From: Amycolatopsis sp. 2-15
GTDB lineage: Bacteria; Actinomycetota; Actinomycetes; Mycobacteriales; Pseudonocardiaceae
Direction: 5' to 3'
Assembly: GCF_030285625.1 (NCBI RefSeq)
Contig: NZ_CP127294.1
Coordinates: 3,854,001 to 3,918,000, forward strand
DNA length: 64,000 nt
Shown here: in pieces, positions 8,343 through 16,637 of the stretch
Numbering within the stretch: position 1 is the stretch's first letter
How the letters are laid out: each line of letters opens with the position of its first letter
Made by a program: the position numbers and the translations under genes
The notes under the pieces: model-generated
The model's input: the letters and a program-made list of their open reading frames with translations, nothing else
What the model was told of the DNA's origin: nothing
Database searches by the model: none

Positions 8343-9191
8343 ATGCCACTGCCGTGGTTGCTCACTCCAGAGCCGGACGTGTTCCGGGGCAAGTTCCTCG
8401 TGCCCGACGCGTTGCCGGATCGCCTGTCGTACCGCGAACCCCTGCGGCGCCGGCTGCGGGTGCGGTTCGCGGGGGAGTGGATCGCGGACAGCGAGGACGT
8501 GGTTCTCCTGCACACGCCGGTCCGGTTCCCGGTCGCGTACTTCCCGGCTTCGGACGTGCGCCTGGAGGTACTGGAGTTCCGGCAGCGGACGACGCTGCAC
8601 CCGGATCTCGGGAAGACGGCGTGGTTCGCCGTCCGCGTCGGGGACCGGGTTCACGAGGGTGCGGCCTGGCAGCACGTGCGTCCGCCGGCCCACGCCGCGG
8701 AGTTCGCGGACCTCGTCGCGTTCTCGTGGCGGGCGATGGACGGGTTCCAGGAGGAGAACGAGCGCATCACCGCTCACGCCGCGGACCCCTATCACCGCGT
8801 CGACGTGCGCAACGCCTCGCGCGAGGTATTGGTCGAAGTGGACGGACGGGTGGTCGCGAAGTCACGCCGGTCGCGGGTGCTGTACGAATCGGACCGTGAG
8901 CCGCAGTGGTACCTGCCGCGGGCGGATGTCGACGAGACCGCGTTGTCCGAGGAGACCCTGCGGACTCGGTGTCCGTACAAGGGGGTTGCGACGTACTACG
9001 CCATCGGTGGACAGTCCGGGGCCGCATGGTCCTATGTGGACCCGCCGGCGGAGTCCGCGGCGGTCGCCGGGTTCGTGGCGTTCGACCCGAACAAGCTCGG
9101 AGTGTACGTCGACGGCAAGCGGCTGCACCACACGCTCGGCCGGGGCGGAGCGAAGACGGGCCTGGATCGGGCGTTTGTATCGGGACGCTGA
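8343..9191 (+). CDS. Tandem DUF427 domain protein
   Basis: This is a 282-residue soluble protein starting at the ATG at 8343; the adjoining GTG at 8340 is equally possible. GGAGG lies 5-9 bases upstream. It contains two DUF427-like beta-rich units. The first spans about residues 38-130 (VRFAGEWIADSEDVVLLHTPVRFPVAYFP). The second spans about 150-250 (VEVDGRVVAKSRRSRVLYES, then RCPYKGVATYYAI). Proteins of this family are common and conserved in actinobacteria, but I know of no established activity. It stands alone, tail-to-tail with the LysR gene 2 bp away. Confidence 0.85.
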   Translation: MPLPWLLTPEPDVFRGKFLVPDALPDRLSYREPLRRRLRVRFAGEWIADSEDVVLLHTPVRFPVAYFPASDVRLEVLEFRQRTTLHPDLGKTAWFAVRVGDRVHEGAAWQHVRPPAHAAEFADLVAFSWRAMDGFQEENERITAHAADPYHRVDVRNASREVLVEVDGRVVAKSRRSRVLYESDREPQWYLPRADVDETALSEETLRTRCPYKGVATYYAIGGQSGAAWSYVDPPAESAAVAGFVAFDPNKLGVYVDGKRLHHTLGRGGAKTGLDRAFVSGR

Positions 9192-9193
9192 GG

Positions 9194-10105
9194 TCAGCGC
9201 CCTTCCGCGAACAGCCGTTCGCAGTGGTCGAGGAACGCCTGCGCGCGATGCGTGAGCGGGCCCCCGGCCGGCCAGCCCATGACGACGGGCGTCGAAGGTG
9301 CCTTTTCGCGCAACGGAAGTGCGATTACCGCCAGGCCTTCGTAGGAATGCGACAGCGCGGGTTGCTGGACGGTCATCGAGTAGCCGAGACCTCGTGCGAC
9401 TAGCGACCGCGCGAGTTCGAAACTTCGCGCACGGTGTGCGGGCACCATCGCCAGATGTGCGGACTCGAACACGGCGCGGAAGTAGCGTTCGCTCGGCGGC
9501 ACGTCGAGCAGGATGAAGGGCTCGTCGGCCAACTCCTCGAGCGAGAGCGACTCGCGGCCGGCCAGGCGGTGGCTGCCGGGCAAGAGGATTGCCGGTTGCT
9601 GGTCGTACAAGGTCCGGAATGTGATCGCCGGGTACACGTCCTGTTCGTAAAGGAACGCGATCTCACATCGGCCGTCGAGCAGATGGTCCTGGATCTCGGG
9701 GAGGCTGCCCTCGACGAAGCGCACCGAGACGTCCGGGTGATCGCTTTCGAACGTCGCGATCGCGGCCGGCAGGTGGAACGGCGCGATCGGGCCGTAGCAG
9801 CCGACGACCAGCGTGCCGCTCACGTCGCGGCCCAGCCCCCGGGCCTCGACGCCGAGGTCGCTCATGGCGCCGACCACGCGCCGCGCGCCGGCGAGCACCT
9901 GCTTGCCCGCCGCTGTGAGCGAAGCACCACGCCGGGGTGACCGGATCACCAGCCGCAGGCCGAGGGCGCGTTCCACCTCGGTGAGAGCCAGGGAGATGGC
10001 GGCCTGTGAGACGTGGCAGCGCGTCGCCGCGGTGGTGAGCGAGCCCGTTTCGGCGACGGCGATCAGGTATTCGAGCTGCCGGATGGTCACGTTCGGCAGA
10101 TTCAT
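9194..10105 (-). CDS. LysR family transcriptional regulator
   Basis: The ATG at 10105 begins MNLPNVTIRQLEYLIAVAE, giving 303 residues. The N-terminal helix-turn-helix is TGSLTTAATRCHVSQAAISL. The effector domain starts near residue 90 (GTLVVGCYGPIAPFHLP) and includes FILLDVPPSERYF. A further in-frame start at 10138 would cross the palindrome at 10119 and is less likely. It is divergent from the nitroreductase at 10168 across a gap of about 60 bp, the standard layout for a LysR regulator and its target. CGPIAPFHLP-type effector domains are often found in regulators of aromatic or nitrogen catabolism, but the ligand is unknown. Confidence 0.9.
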   Translation of the reverse strand: MNLPNVTIRQLEYLIAVAETGSLTTAATRCHVSQAAISLALTEVERALGLRLVIRSPRRGASLTAAGKQVLAGARRVVGAMSDLGVEARGLGRDVSGTLVVGCYGPIAPFHLPAAIATFESDHPDVSVRFVEGSLPEIQDHLLDGRCEIAFLYEQDVYPAITFRTLYDQQPAILLPGSHRLAGRESLSLEELADEPFILLDVPPSERYFRAVFESAHLAMVPAHRARSFELARSLVARGLGYSMTVQQPALSHSYEGLAVIALPLREKAPSTPVVMGWPAGGPLTHRAQAFLDHCERLFAEGR

Positions 10106-10118
10106 GAGCCCAGCATAT

Positions 10119-10132
10119 AACTGGGCCCAGTT
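10119..10132. promoter_or_regulatory. Perfect palindrome, LysR operator candidate
   Basis: AACTGGGCCCAGTT is a perfect 14-bp palindrome (nearly 18 bp as ATAAC...GTTGT) in the short gap between the divergent LysR and nitroreductase genes. It is a likely binding site for the LysR protein. Confidence 0.55.
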
Positions 10133-10167
10133 GTTCAAGCTGGACTCGGTAATCGCTGGTTGGCAGT

Positions 10168-10863
10168 GTGGTCAGGGTGACTCAGACGCGGAAGCACCGA
10201 TACCCGTTCGTGCCGTACGCCCCGCCGCGGCTGCCCGTCGACGAGGGCCTGCGCGCAGGCGCCGAGTTCCACCGGCACCTGGACCGGCGGCGGTCGGTGC
10301 GCTGGTTCTCGCCCGACCCCGTGCCGGTCGAGGCGATCGAGCTCGCGGTGTGCGCGGCGAACACCGCACCGAGTGGTGCGCACCAGCAACCGTGGACGTT
10401 CGTCGCCACACAGGATGTGGTGGTGAAACACCAGATCCGGGTGGCTGCCGAACAGGAAGAGCAACGGTTCTACCGCGAGCGGGAGATCCCCGAATGGCGC
10501 GCCGCACTGGCGTCGCTGGAAACGGACGAACACAAGGAGTTCCTGGAAGTCGCACCCTGGCTCGTGGTCGTGTTCGCACAGAAGCACCGGGTGTTGCCGA
10601 ACGGACAGCTGCAGAAGACGTACTACGCGTCCGAGAGCGTCGGGATCGCTTGTGGGTTCTTCATCGCCGCGCTGCACTCGATGGGACTCACGACGTTGAC
10701 GCACACGCCGAACCCGATGGCGTTCCTGAGCCGGGTGCTGCACCGCCCGGCGACCGAGCGGCCGTACATCCTCTTCCCGGTGGGTTATCCGGCCGACGAC
10801 TGCGAGGTCCCCGACCTCACGCGGAAACCGCTGTCGGAAGCGCTGGTGTTCGTCGGCGACTGA
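10168..10863 (+). CDS. Nitroreductase family flavoprotein
   Basis: This is a 231-residue protein from the GTG at 10168; a GTG at 10177 is an equally good start. RRRSVRWFSPDPVP is the FMN-binding loop of the nitroreductase fold. NTAPSGAHQQPWTFV is the second FMN contact, and YYASESVGIACGFFIAALHSMGL is the central dimer and flavin helix. The length and the mid-protein insert resemble the iodotyrosine-deiodinase-like branch rather than classical NfsB. Family members use FMN and NAD(P)H to reduce nitro, halo-aromatic or related substrates. Divergent LysR control is likely. The substrate cannot be fixed from sequence. Confidence 0.88.
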   Translation: MVRVTQTRKHRYPFVPYAPPRLPVDEGLRAGAEFHRHLDRRRSVRWFSPDPVPVEAIELAVCAANTAPSGAHQQPWTFVATQDVVVKHQIRVAAEQEEQRFYREREIPEWRAALASLETDEHKEFLEVAPWLVVVFAQKHRVLPNGQLQKTYYASESVGIACGFFIAALHSMGLTTLTHTPNPMAFLSRVLHRPATERPYILFPVGYPADDCEVPDLTRKPLSEALVFVGD

Positions 10864-10868
10864 TGCTC

Positions 10869-10951
10869 TTCAGGACAGCTGCTGTCAGGGCAGGTGCTTT
10901 CAGGACAGCTGCTGTCAGGACAGGTGCGCAGGACAGGTGCAGTCAGGACAC
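10869..10951. repeat. 30-bp tandem repeat with internal mini-hairpins
   Basis: Two 30-bp units (10869-10898 and 10899-10928) differ at two positions. A degenerate third copy runs to about 10951 and includes the stop of the MOSC gene. Each unit holds GACAG-CTG-CTGTC, a 5-bp stem. It lies between convergent genes and may act as a loose transcription barrier. Confidence 0.7.
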
Positions 10952-11755
10952 GGTGATCGGGTCGTCCAGGTGGAGCGTGCCCGGCCGCACGACCTCGGCG
11001 TACGCGCCCGCGCACGGCATGGCCTTGCCGAGGCCGGCGACGTCGACGCGGTTGCCCGCCATCACCGCCCGCACCGCCTGCGGGTTGCGCGGCAGCGTGC
11101 CGTGGGCCAGCGACGGCACGGCGCACCGCGGGGTCGGCAGTGTGACCCGCAGCCGCGCGCCCGTGCCGGCGTCACCGAACTGGATTTCCCTGCCCAGCCA
11201 GTGGTTCTCGACGAACGCGCCGGTGCCGGGCGGGGTCGCGATCACGAGGTTCGGCCGGTAGCGGATGGCCTCGATGTCGAGGTGGTCCAGTGTCGCGGTG
11301 CTGATGAGGTGGATCGGGGAGTGGTCCACGAAGTTGTGGCCGGGCGTGCCCTGGCCGATCTGCAGCGTCTGGGCCGGAACGACGGCGCTCACGCCGTTGT
11401 CGAGCACGTCTTCCGGGTCCGGGCGCTCCACGGACGCGCCGTCGGGACGGATTCCGGACACTGTGATCGCGCGGCCCAGCAGGTCCGACAGTCGTGCGCC
11501 GGCTTCGGGGTCGTCGGCGGCCAGTCTGGTGCCGTCGGGGAAGGTGATGAACACGCGGCCGTCGGTCTCGGCCGCGAGCTCCAGGAGCCGGCGCCACAGC
11601 CGCGGGTGCTTCGCCGTCGCGACGAAGCCGGTGTCGGAGTCGATCACGGCGAGCGTGCGGTCGCCGTCGAGGCCGGCGGCGCCGACCCGCGCTTCGGCGA
11701 CTTCCTCGCCGAGCATGGATTTCACCGGATAACGCCGCAACGCGATTACACGCAC
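10943..11755 (-). CDS. MOSC domain protein with MOSC-N barrel (mARC-like)
   Basis: This is 270 residues from the GTG at 11755, with GAGGAG upstream. The N-terminal MOSC beta-barrel domain is marked by LRRYPVKSMLGEEV and LDGDRTLAVID. The C-terminal MOSC domain (about 120-265) contains FVDHSPIHLIST, RYRPNLVIATP and the conserved late Cys in LPTPRCAVPS, which in MOSC enzymes binds the molybdenum cofactor. The two-domain layout is that of mARC/YcbX proteins, which reduce N-hydroxylated compounds with electrons from partner proteins. It lies 10 bp downstream of an XRE-cupin gene, so the two probably form an operon. No attached ferredoxin domain is present. Confidence 0.87.
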   Translation of the reverse strand: MRVIALRRYPVKSMLGEEVAEARVGAAGLDGDRTLAVIDSDTGFVATAKHPRLWRRLLELAAETDGRVFITFPDGTRLAADDPEAGARLSDLLGRAITVSGIRPDGASVERPDPEDVLDNGVSAVVPAQTLQIGQGTPGHNFVDHSPIHLISTATLDHLDIEAIRYRPNLVIATPPGTGAFVENHWLGREIQFGDAGTGARLRVTLPTPRCAVPSLAHGTLPRNPQAVRAVMAGNRVDVAGLGKAMPCAGAYAEVVRPGTLHLDDPITVS

Positions 11756-11765
11756 GTCTGCCTCC

Positions 11766-12347
11766 TCAGGGATGATCGGAACCGGACACGGGATGGTGGA
11801 CGGCTGACGCGGTCGACGCGATGAGCACTCGCGCGGCGCGGGTGGACGTGTTGTGCAGCCGATGCGTGCGGCCGGAGTCGAACTGCACGGAGTCGCCGGA
11901 TTTGAGCGTGATCTCCTCGTCGCCCAGGAACAGCACGACGGCGCCGGCGCGGACGTGGAGCCATTCCTCGCCGGTGTGGTGCACGGCGCCGGTTTCGGTG
12001 CCGGGCGGCAGTTCGAGCCCGACCACGGCGATGGTGGCCCGCGGCCCGCTGAGCACTTCGTAGCGCCCCTCAGCGTTTTTGTGCGCCACGCCCTGGCCGG
12101 CGCGCACGAGGTGGTACTCCTCGTCGGGCTGGTCGGCCACGAGCTTGCCGATCGAGATGCCGTAGGTGCGCGCGAGCTGCAGGAGGCTGCCGATCGAGGG
12201 CTGCCGTTCCCCGCGCTCGAGGCGCGACAGATGGGCGACGGAGATCCCGGTGAGCTCCGCGAGGTGGGTGAGCGTCAGGCCGCGGTCGGTGCGCAGCTGC
12301 TGGAGTTTGCGCGCGACCAGGCGGTCGATGTCGCTGTCGTCACCCAT
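11766..12347 (-). CDS. XRE-cupin transcriptional regulator
   Basis: This is 193 residues from the ATG at 12347. An N-terminal lambda-repressor-type helix-turn-helix (about 10-65) reads LTLTHLAELTGISVAHLSRL with ERGERQPSIGSLLQLAR. The C-terminal cupin barrel (about 105-180) contains the metal-site-like HHTGEEWLHVRAG and DSVQFDSGRTHRLHN. Regulators of this design sense small molecules through the cupin and repress adjacent metabolic genes. The MOSC gene follows after 10 bp, so co-transcription and autoregulation are likely but inferred. Confidence 0.9.
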   Translation of the reverse strand: MGDDSDIDRLVARKLQQLRTDRGLTLTHLAELTGISVAHLSRLERGERQPSIGSLLQLARTYGISIGKLVADQPDEEYHLVRAGQGVAHKNAEGRYEVLSGPRATIAVVGLELPPGTETGAVHHTGEEWLHVRAGAVVLFLGDEEITLKSGDSVQFDSGRTHRLHNTSTRAARVLIASTASAVHHPVSGSDHP

Positions 12348-12371
12348 GGTCAGACCCTGCCCGGCGGCCGG

Positions 12372-12872
12372 TCACGCGCCGGCCTGGCGGGTGCGCTGGT
12401 AGTGGCGGCGGGCCTTCATGCGGTTGCCGCACACAGCCATCGAGCACCAGCGGGCGGTGTTCGGCTTGCTGTGGTCGATGAGGAACCGGCGGCACTCCGG
12501 GTTCGCGCACGGCCGCAGCCGGCCGGGGCTCGCGTGGCGCAGCGTGTCCCAGGCCAGCACCGCGCGCGAGGCGGCCGCGCGGCCGGACGCGGTGTCGAGG
12601 TCCCACTTGATGCCGCCGTCGTCGAAGACCGCGCGGTAGCTGACGCCGTCGACGAAGGGAGCCAAGGCTTCGGGCTCCGCGTCGCCGCGCACGACGTCCT
12701 GCAGCGCCGAGCGCACGTCGACCAGCGCGCGCCACTCCTGCGCGGACGTCGGCTGCCCGTGGGCGGCGAGCCACTCGCGGCCCAGCTCGGCGTCGGCGAG
12801 CTCGTCGCGCGGTGTCCCGTCGAGCACCGGGGTGGTGTTCAGCAGGTCGAGCAGCAGCTTCTCGTCGGTCAC
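12372..12872 (-). CDS. CGNR zinc-finger regulator (ABATE domain)
   Basis: This is 166 residues from the GTG at 12872. The N-terminal half (LLLDLLNTTPVLDGTPRDEL) is the ABATE domain. The C-terminal CGNR zinc finger is complete: CANPECRRFL, then RWCSMAVCGNRMKARRHYQR, with four cysteines and a basic tail likely to contact DNA. It is divergent from the alpha/beta hydrolase at 12966 across 93 bp full of GTTAG/CTAAC repeats. Such pairs are common in actinomycetes and suggest the regulator controls the hydrolase. No ligand is known. Confidence 0.9.
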   Translation of the reverse strand: MTDEKLLLDLLNTTPVLDGTPRDELADAELGREWLAAHGQPTSAQEWRALVDVRSALQDVVRGDAEPEALAPFVDGVSYRAVFDDGGIKWDLDTASGRAAASRAVLAWDTLRHASPGRLRPCANPECRRFLIDHSKPNTARWCSMAVCGNRMKARRHYQRTRQAGA

Positions 12873-12881
12873 GGGTTCAGA

Positions 12882-12960
12882 CTAACCGCCAAACTCGGGG
12901 TTGACAAGTTAGGCGAACCCTGTTTGAGTTCTAACCAACAAACAATGTGTTAGGAGTTAG
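12882..12960. promoter_or_regulatory. Five GTTAG/CTAAC boxes in the CGNR/hydrolase divergent promoter
   Basis: CTAAC at 12882 and 12931, and GTTAG at 12908, 12949 and 12956, alternate in orientation over 79 bp. A TTGACA hexamer at 12901 could be a forward -35. The repeated box is the best candidate for a CGNR protein binding site; nothing comparable lies in the flanking coding DNA. Confidence 0.5.
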
Positions 12961-12965
12961 ACATC

Positions 12966-13838
12966 ATGACCGCAGTTCACCACCGTTACGCGACCGTCGA
13001 CGGCCGGCAGCTCTTCTACCGCGAGGCCGGGCCCGCCGACGCCCCCGTGGTCGTGCTGCTGCACGGCTTCCCGACCAGCTCGTTCATGTTCCGGAACCTG
13101 ATCCCGGCGCTGGCCGACCGCTATCACGTGATCGCGCCCGACCACCTCGGTTTCGGTCTGTCCGACGCGCCCTCGGCCGACGAGTTCGGCTACACCTTCG
13201 ACGCGCTGACGGACCTCACGGCCGGTCTGCTGCGCCAGCTCGACATCACCCGCTACGCGATCTACGTGCAGGACTACGGCGCCCCCATCGGCTGGCGCCT
13301 CGCGCTCGCCGACCCGGACGCCATCACCGCGATCATCACGCAGAACGGCAACGCCTACGACGCCGGTTTCGTCGAGGGCTTCTGGAAGGTCGTGTGGGAC
13401 TACCAGGCCGAGCAGAACGCCGAAACCGAGGCCAACATCCGCGGCGCGCTCAGCCTCGACCTGACGAAGTGGCAGTACGTCACCGGCGTCCCCGACGAGA
13501 CCCTCGTCAGCCCTGACACCTGGAACCACGACTTCGCCCTGCTTTCGCGCCCGGGCAACGACGAGATCCAGCTCGCGCTCTTCCGCGACTACGCCACCAA
13601 TCCGCCGATGTACCCCGCCCTGCATGAGTACCTGCGCAAGACCCAGCCGCCCGTCCTCGCGGTCTGGGGCAAGAACGACCCGATCTTCGGCCCGGACGGC
13701 GCCACCGCCTTCGCCACCGACGTGCCCAACGCCGAGATCCACCTCCTCGACGGCGGCCACTTCCTCCTGGAAAGCGCCGGCGACGAGGTCGCCACCCACA
13801 TCCGCGACTTCCTGGGCCGCGTGGCGCCGTCGCGCTGA
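12966..13838 (+). CDS. Alpha/beta hydrolase with a dehalogenase/epoxide-hydrolase type Asp nucleophile
   Basis: This is 290 residues from the ATG at 12966. HGFPTSSFMFR is the oxyanion-hole loop. The nucleophile elbow reads VQDYGAPIGW, so residue 103 is Asp instead of Ser; the acid is D238 (WGKNDPIFG) and the base H265 (GGHFLLE). An Asp nucleophile is the mark of haloalkane dehalogenases and epoxide hydrolases, which act through an ester intermediate. The residue after the nucleophile is Tyr, whereas haloalkane dehalogenases have a halide-binding Trp there, so dehalogenation is not assured. The sequence is intact and probably under the divergent CGNR regulator. Cytoplasmic; no signal peptide. 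Confidence 0.85.
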   Translation: MTAVHHRYATVDGRQLFYREAGPADAPVVVLLHGFPTSSFMFRNLIPALADRYHVIAPDHLGFGLSDAPSADEFGYTFDALTDLTAGLLRQLDITRYAIYVQDYGAPIGWRLALADPDAITAIITQNGNAYDAGFVEGFWKVVWDYQAEQNAETEANIRGALSLDLTKWQYVTGVPDETLVSPDTWNHDFALLSRPGNDEIQLALFRDYATNPPMYPALHEYLRKTQPPVLAVWGKNDPIFGPDGATAFATDVPNAEIHLLDGGHFLLESAGDEVATHIRDFLGRVAPSR

Positions 13839-14019
13839 GCTTCCCCTTGCGGCGGGCCAGTTCCCCCACCGCCACCGGCTTCACTCCAGGTGGCCCGCCC
13901 CTTCGCGACGCCATCCCCGTCGCGCAGGGCTCGCGGCCCCGGCGGGCCGGCGCCGGAGCCCGCACTCCGGCCGTCGGCCCGTGTCGGCTTGTGTGCAGAA
14001 GCCTTTGTCTGGAAGGAAC

Positions 14020-14790
14020 TTCGCCGTCGGCCATGATGGTGAAGCTGTGGCGCGCCATGTTGGCGTTGCCGAACTGGCGGTGGGCCAGGGTTGCTTCTTC
14101 GTTCGTCATGATGCGTGGGGCGCCCGCCGCGTCGGCGAGCAGTTGCATCTGGCAGGCGCGGTCCATGGCGATGAACCACCACGCGGCCTCGGCCACGGAC
14201 CGGCCGACGGTGAGCAGGCCGTGGTGGCGCAGGATCGCTGCGCGTTGTCCACCAAGACGTGTGGCAATTCGCGCACCTTCTGTCTTCTCCAGCACAAGAC
14301 CCTTGTACTCGTCGAACAGGACATGATCGCCGTAGAACGCGCAGGATTCCTGGATGATCGGGTCGAGTTCTTTTCCGAGCGCGGCGAACGTGCGGCCGAA
14401 CACGCTGTGCGCGTGGGCCACCGCCACGCCGTCCGGGCGCGCCCGGTGCACCGAGGAGTGGATCCAGAACGCGGCCTTGTTCGTCCGCCGGGAGCCCTCG
14501 GCGACCTTGCCGTCCTCGTCGATGAGCAGCAGGTCGCTGACCTTGACCCGGGAGAAGTGCACTGCGTACGGGTTGCCCCAGAACTGGTCCGGGAACTCGG
14601 GATCGCGCACAGTGAGGTGCCCGGCGATGCCCTCGTCGAAGCCGTACCGGGCGAACAGGCGCAACGCCACGGCGAGGTCGAGTTTGCGCGCCGCGCGTTC
14701 GGCTTCGATCGTGCCCGCGTCCGTCGGCAGGTCACCCAGGTCGAGCTGGTCGGCGGTCTCCGGTGCTTCGGTGGAAATGCTCACGCTCAT
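14020..14790 (-). pseudogene. Class II aldolase/adducin family protein, 3' end lost
   Basis: From the ATG at 14790 (GCGAGGAGG upstream) a class II aldolase domain is readable for about 257 residues. Metal-binding His residues are H126 and H128 (VAHAHSVFG) and H190 (LRHHGLLTVG). After FTIMADGE the frame loses family and coding character, becoming Arg/Pro/Gly-rich, and stays open to 13507 across the antisense of the hydrolase. The usual C-terminal 20-40 residues therefore seem to be missing, and the true 3' end cannot be placed. Family members are aldolases, epimerases or decarboxylases. It may be inactive. Conflicting possibility: a natural short C-terminus. Confidence 0.65.
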
Positions 14791-14831
14791 CCTCCTCGCT
14801 GGGGTGCTGGCTTCTCCCGCTATGCCTACGG

Positions 14832-14848
14832 TTTGCCTGATGGGCAAA
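14832..14848. promoter_or_regulatory. Inverted repeat upstream of the aldolase remnant
   Basis: TTTGCC-N5-GGCAAA lies 42 bp upstream of the aldolase start. A second CACTT...AAGTG pair follows at about 14856-14872. A repressor operator of GntR or LacI style is plausible. Confidence 0.4.
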
Positions 14849-14877
14849 TAGCTTCACTTGAGTGGCAAAGTGGGAAG

Positions 14878-14916
14878 CAGGTGGTGACGGGTTTCGGGGG
14901 ACTCCGTCACCACCTG
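14878..14916. terminator. Orphan 13-bp hairpin
   Basis: CAGGTGGTGACGG-N13-CCGTCACCACCTG is a perfect 13-bp inverted repeat with no T-run. It stands in the 362-bp non-coding stretch 14791-15152 between the aldolase start and the aldehyde dehydrogenase remnant. It looks like the terminator of a gene that has since been deleted. I see no gene in this stretch. Confidence 0.45.
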
Positions 14917-15152
14917 CCGGCGAGAGAGCGGAGCAGCGGGGGGAGGGAGAGCGGCTGCTCCGCGGGTCACAGTGTGCTCCCGTCCGGGGGATTTGCCCCG
15001 AAAACGGACTGAACGGCCAGTGATGTCTGCCCGGGTGGTCACTCCGTCCTCGGGAACCGGCATCCGTAGCCGTTCGATCAGATCTGGGCGTCGGTCAACG
15101 ATTTCCCTTGCCGCACAGCGGAATCGCGGCCGAGACCGTGCTATCGGTGGAA

Positions 15153-15740
15153 CATGATCTCGACTCTGGCCGCCGGATGGGCCGACCTCGACAAGCAGCT
15201 CATCGCGGGCGAGTGGTGCTGGTCCACCGCTCGCTGTACGAGCGCGGTCCGCTGATCAACGCCAAGCAAGCGGAGGCCCTGCGCCGTCAGGTCGAGGAAG
15301 GCATCGCCGCCGGTGCGCGGCCGCTGCTGCGGGGCGAGGTGTCGGGCACGCGCTTCGAACCCGTGGTGCTGGCCGACGTCACCACTGACATGCCCATCGC
15401 GCAGGCCGAGCTCTTCGGGCCCGTCGCGCGCCTCATGCCGTTCGACGACGAGGACGAAGCCGCCGCCATCGCCAACGACACGCCGTTCGGGCTCAGCGGC
15501 GCCGTCCACACGCGCGACCTGGAGCGCGGCGTGGAGTTCGCCAAGCGCATCGAGATCGGCATGGTCCACGTCAACGACGCCACGATCCACGACGCCACGA
15601 TCCACGACGAACCCATCGTCGCGTTCGGCGGCGAGAAGCGCTCCGGCCTCGGCCGCCTCAACGGCGAGTGGAGCCTCGCGGAGTTCACCACGCTGAAGTG
15701 GATCTCTGTCCACCGTGGACGCCGTGTCTCCCCGTACTGA
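15153..15740 (+). pseudogene. Aldehyde dehydrogenase remnant with large internal deletions
   Basis: Three separated parts of one NAD-dependent aldehyde dehydrogenase are stitched together. A start near 15153 reads LDKQLIAGEW, the usual N-terminal opening, and soon hits a stop. Next, in another frame, comes a short VVLVHRSLYE piece from mid-protein. It joins directly to GPLINAKQAEALRRQVEEG and runs to the normal C-terminus (LFGPVARLMPF, FGGEKRSGLGRLNGEW). The NAD-binding core and the catalytic Cys region are absent. A 15-base duplication at 15576-15605 repeats DATIH. The gene cannot be active. Confidence 0.85.
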
Positions 15741-15748
15741 GCGGGCCC

Positions 15749-16637
15749 ATGTCCGGTGACACGGTAGGGATTCCCACCGCGTCCGGCGACGAGCTGGAGG
15801 CCTGGCTCTACCTCCCGGACGGCGCCGGACCACACCCGGTTGTCGTGCTGGCGCACGGCATCGACGCGATCGAGGCCGGCGGCCTCGCCGCGTTCGCGAC
15901 CCGGTTCCAGCGAGCCGGTTGGCGAGCGTCGTGTTCGACGACCGCGGTTTCGGCGGCTCCGAGGGGCAGCCGCGCGTAGTGCTTTCCGTGTCGCGCCATC
16001 GCGAGGACTACCGCACGGCGATCGGCTGGGCGGCGGCGCAACCGATGCTCGACGAGAGCCGCATCGTCGTGTGGGGCACGTCGTTCGCCGGGCGGCACGT
16101 GGTCGACCTCGCCGTCACGGACCGGCGGATCGCCGGCGCGATCGCGCCGGCTCCGCTCGTCGACGCGGTCGCGGCCGCGCGGCTCGTACCGGCCGGCCAG
16201 TCGCTGCGGCTGTTGGGGCTGGCCGCGCGGGACGTCGTCGGCGGGCTGCTGGGCCGCCGCGGTACGTCCCGGGCGCAGGCGATCCCGGCGGCATCGCGAT
16301 CGGCACGACACCGGACTCCCGTTTCGGCGAACGCCTGATGACCCCGGACGACGGCACGGTCTGGCGCAACCGGGTCGCCGCGCGGTCGCTGTTCAGCTTC
16401 GTGTGGCGCCGCCCGGTGCGGCGCGCGGCGGAGGTGGCCGTGCCGTTGCTGCTGGTGGTTCCCGAACACGATTCGATGGCCCCGATCGGCCCGGTGCTGC
16501 GCCTAGCGGCCACCGCGCCGTCGGCCGAGCTGCCCCGCGTGGCGGGCGGCCATTATGACGTCTACGAGGGCGGCGCGAGCTTCGCCGACACGGTCGCCGC
16601 GGAGGTCGCCTTCCTGGGCCGCGTCACCGCACGCTGA
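15749..16637 (+). pseudogene. Alpha/beta hydrolase (dienelactone hydrolase-like), two frameshifts
   Basis: Three frames join into one protein of about 296 residues starting at ATG 15749. The first part carries HPVVVLAHGIDAIEAGG. The second carries VVFDDRGFGGSEGQ and the nucleophile elbow VVWGTSFAG. The third carries LLLVVPEHDSMAPIG (acid) and AGGHYDVYEGG (His). The breaks are at about 15921 (a GG where GGG restores frame) and about 16260. The complete catalytic triad survives once frames are joined, so sequencing error is as likely as decay. It is similar to the hydrolase at 21860, which is broken in the same way. Substrate unknown. Confidence 0.75.

Noticed and set aside
10869..10951. Possible CRISPR-like repeats
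   Set aside because: Units are contiguous with no spacers, only two good copies, and no cas genes are present.
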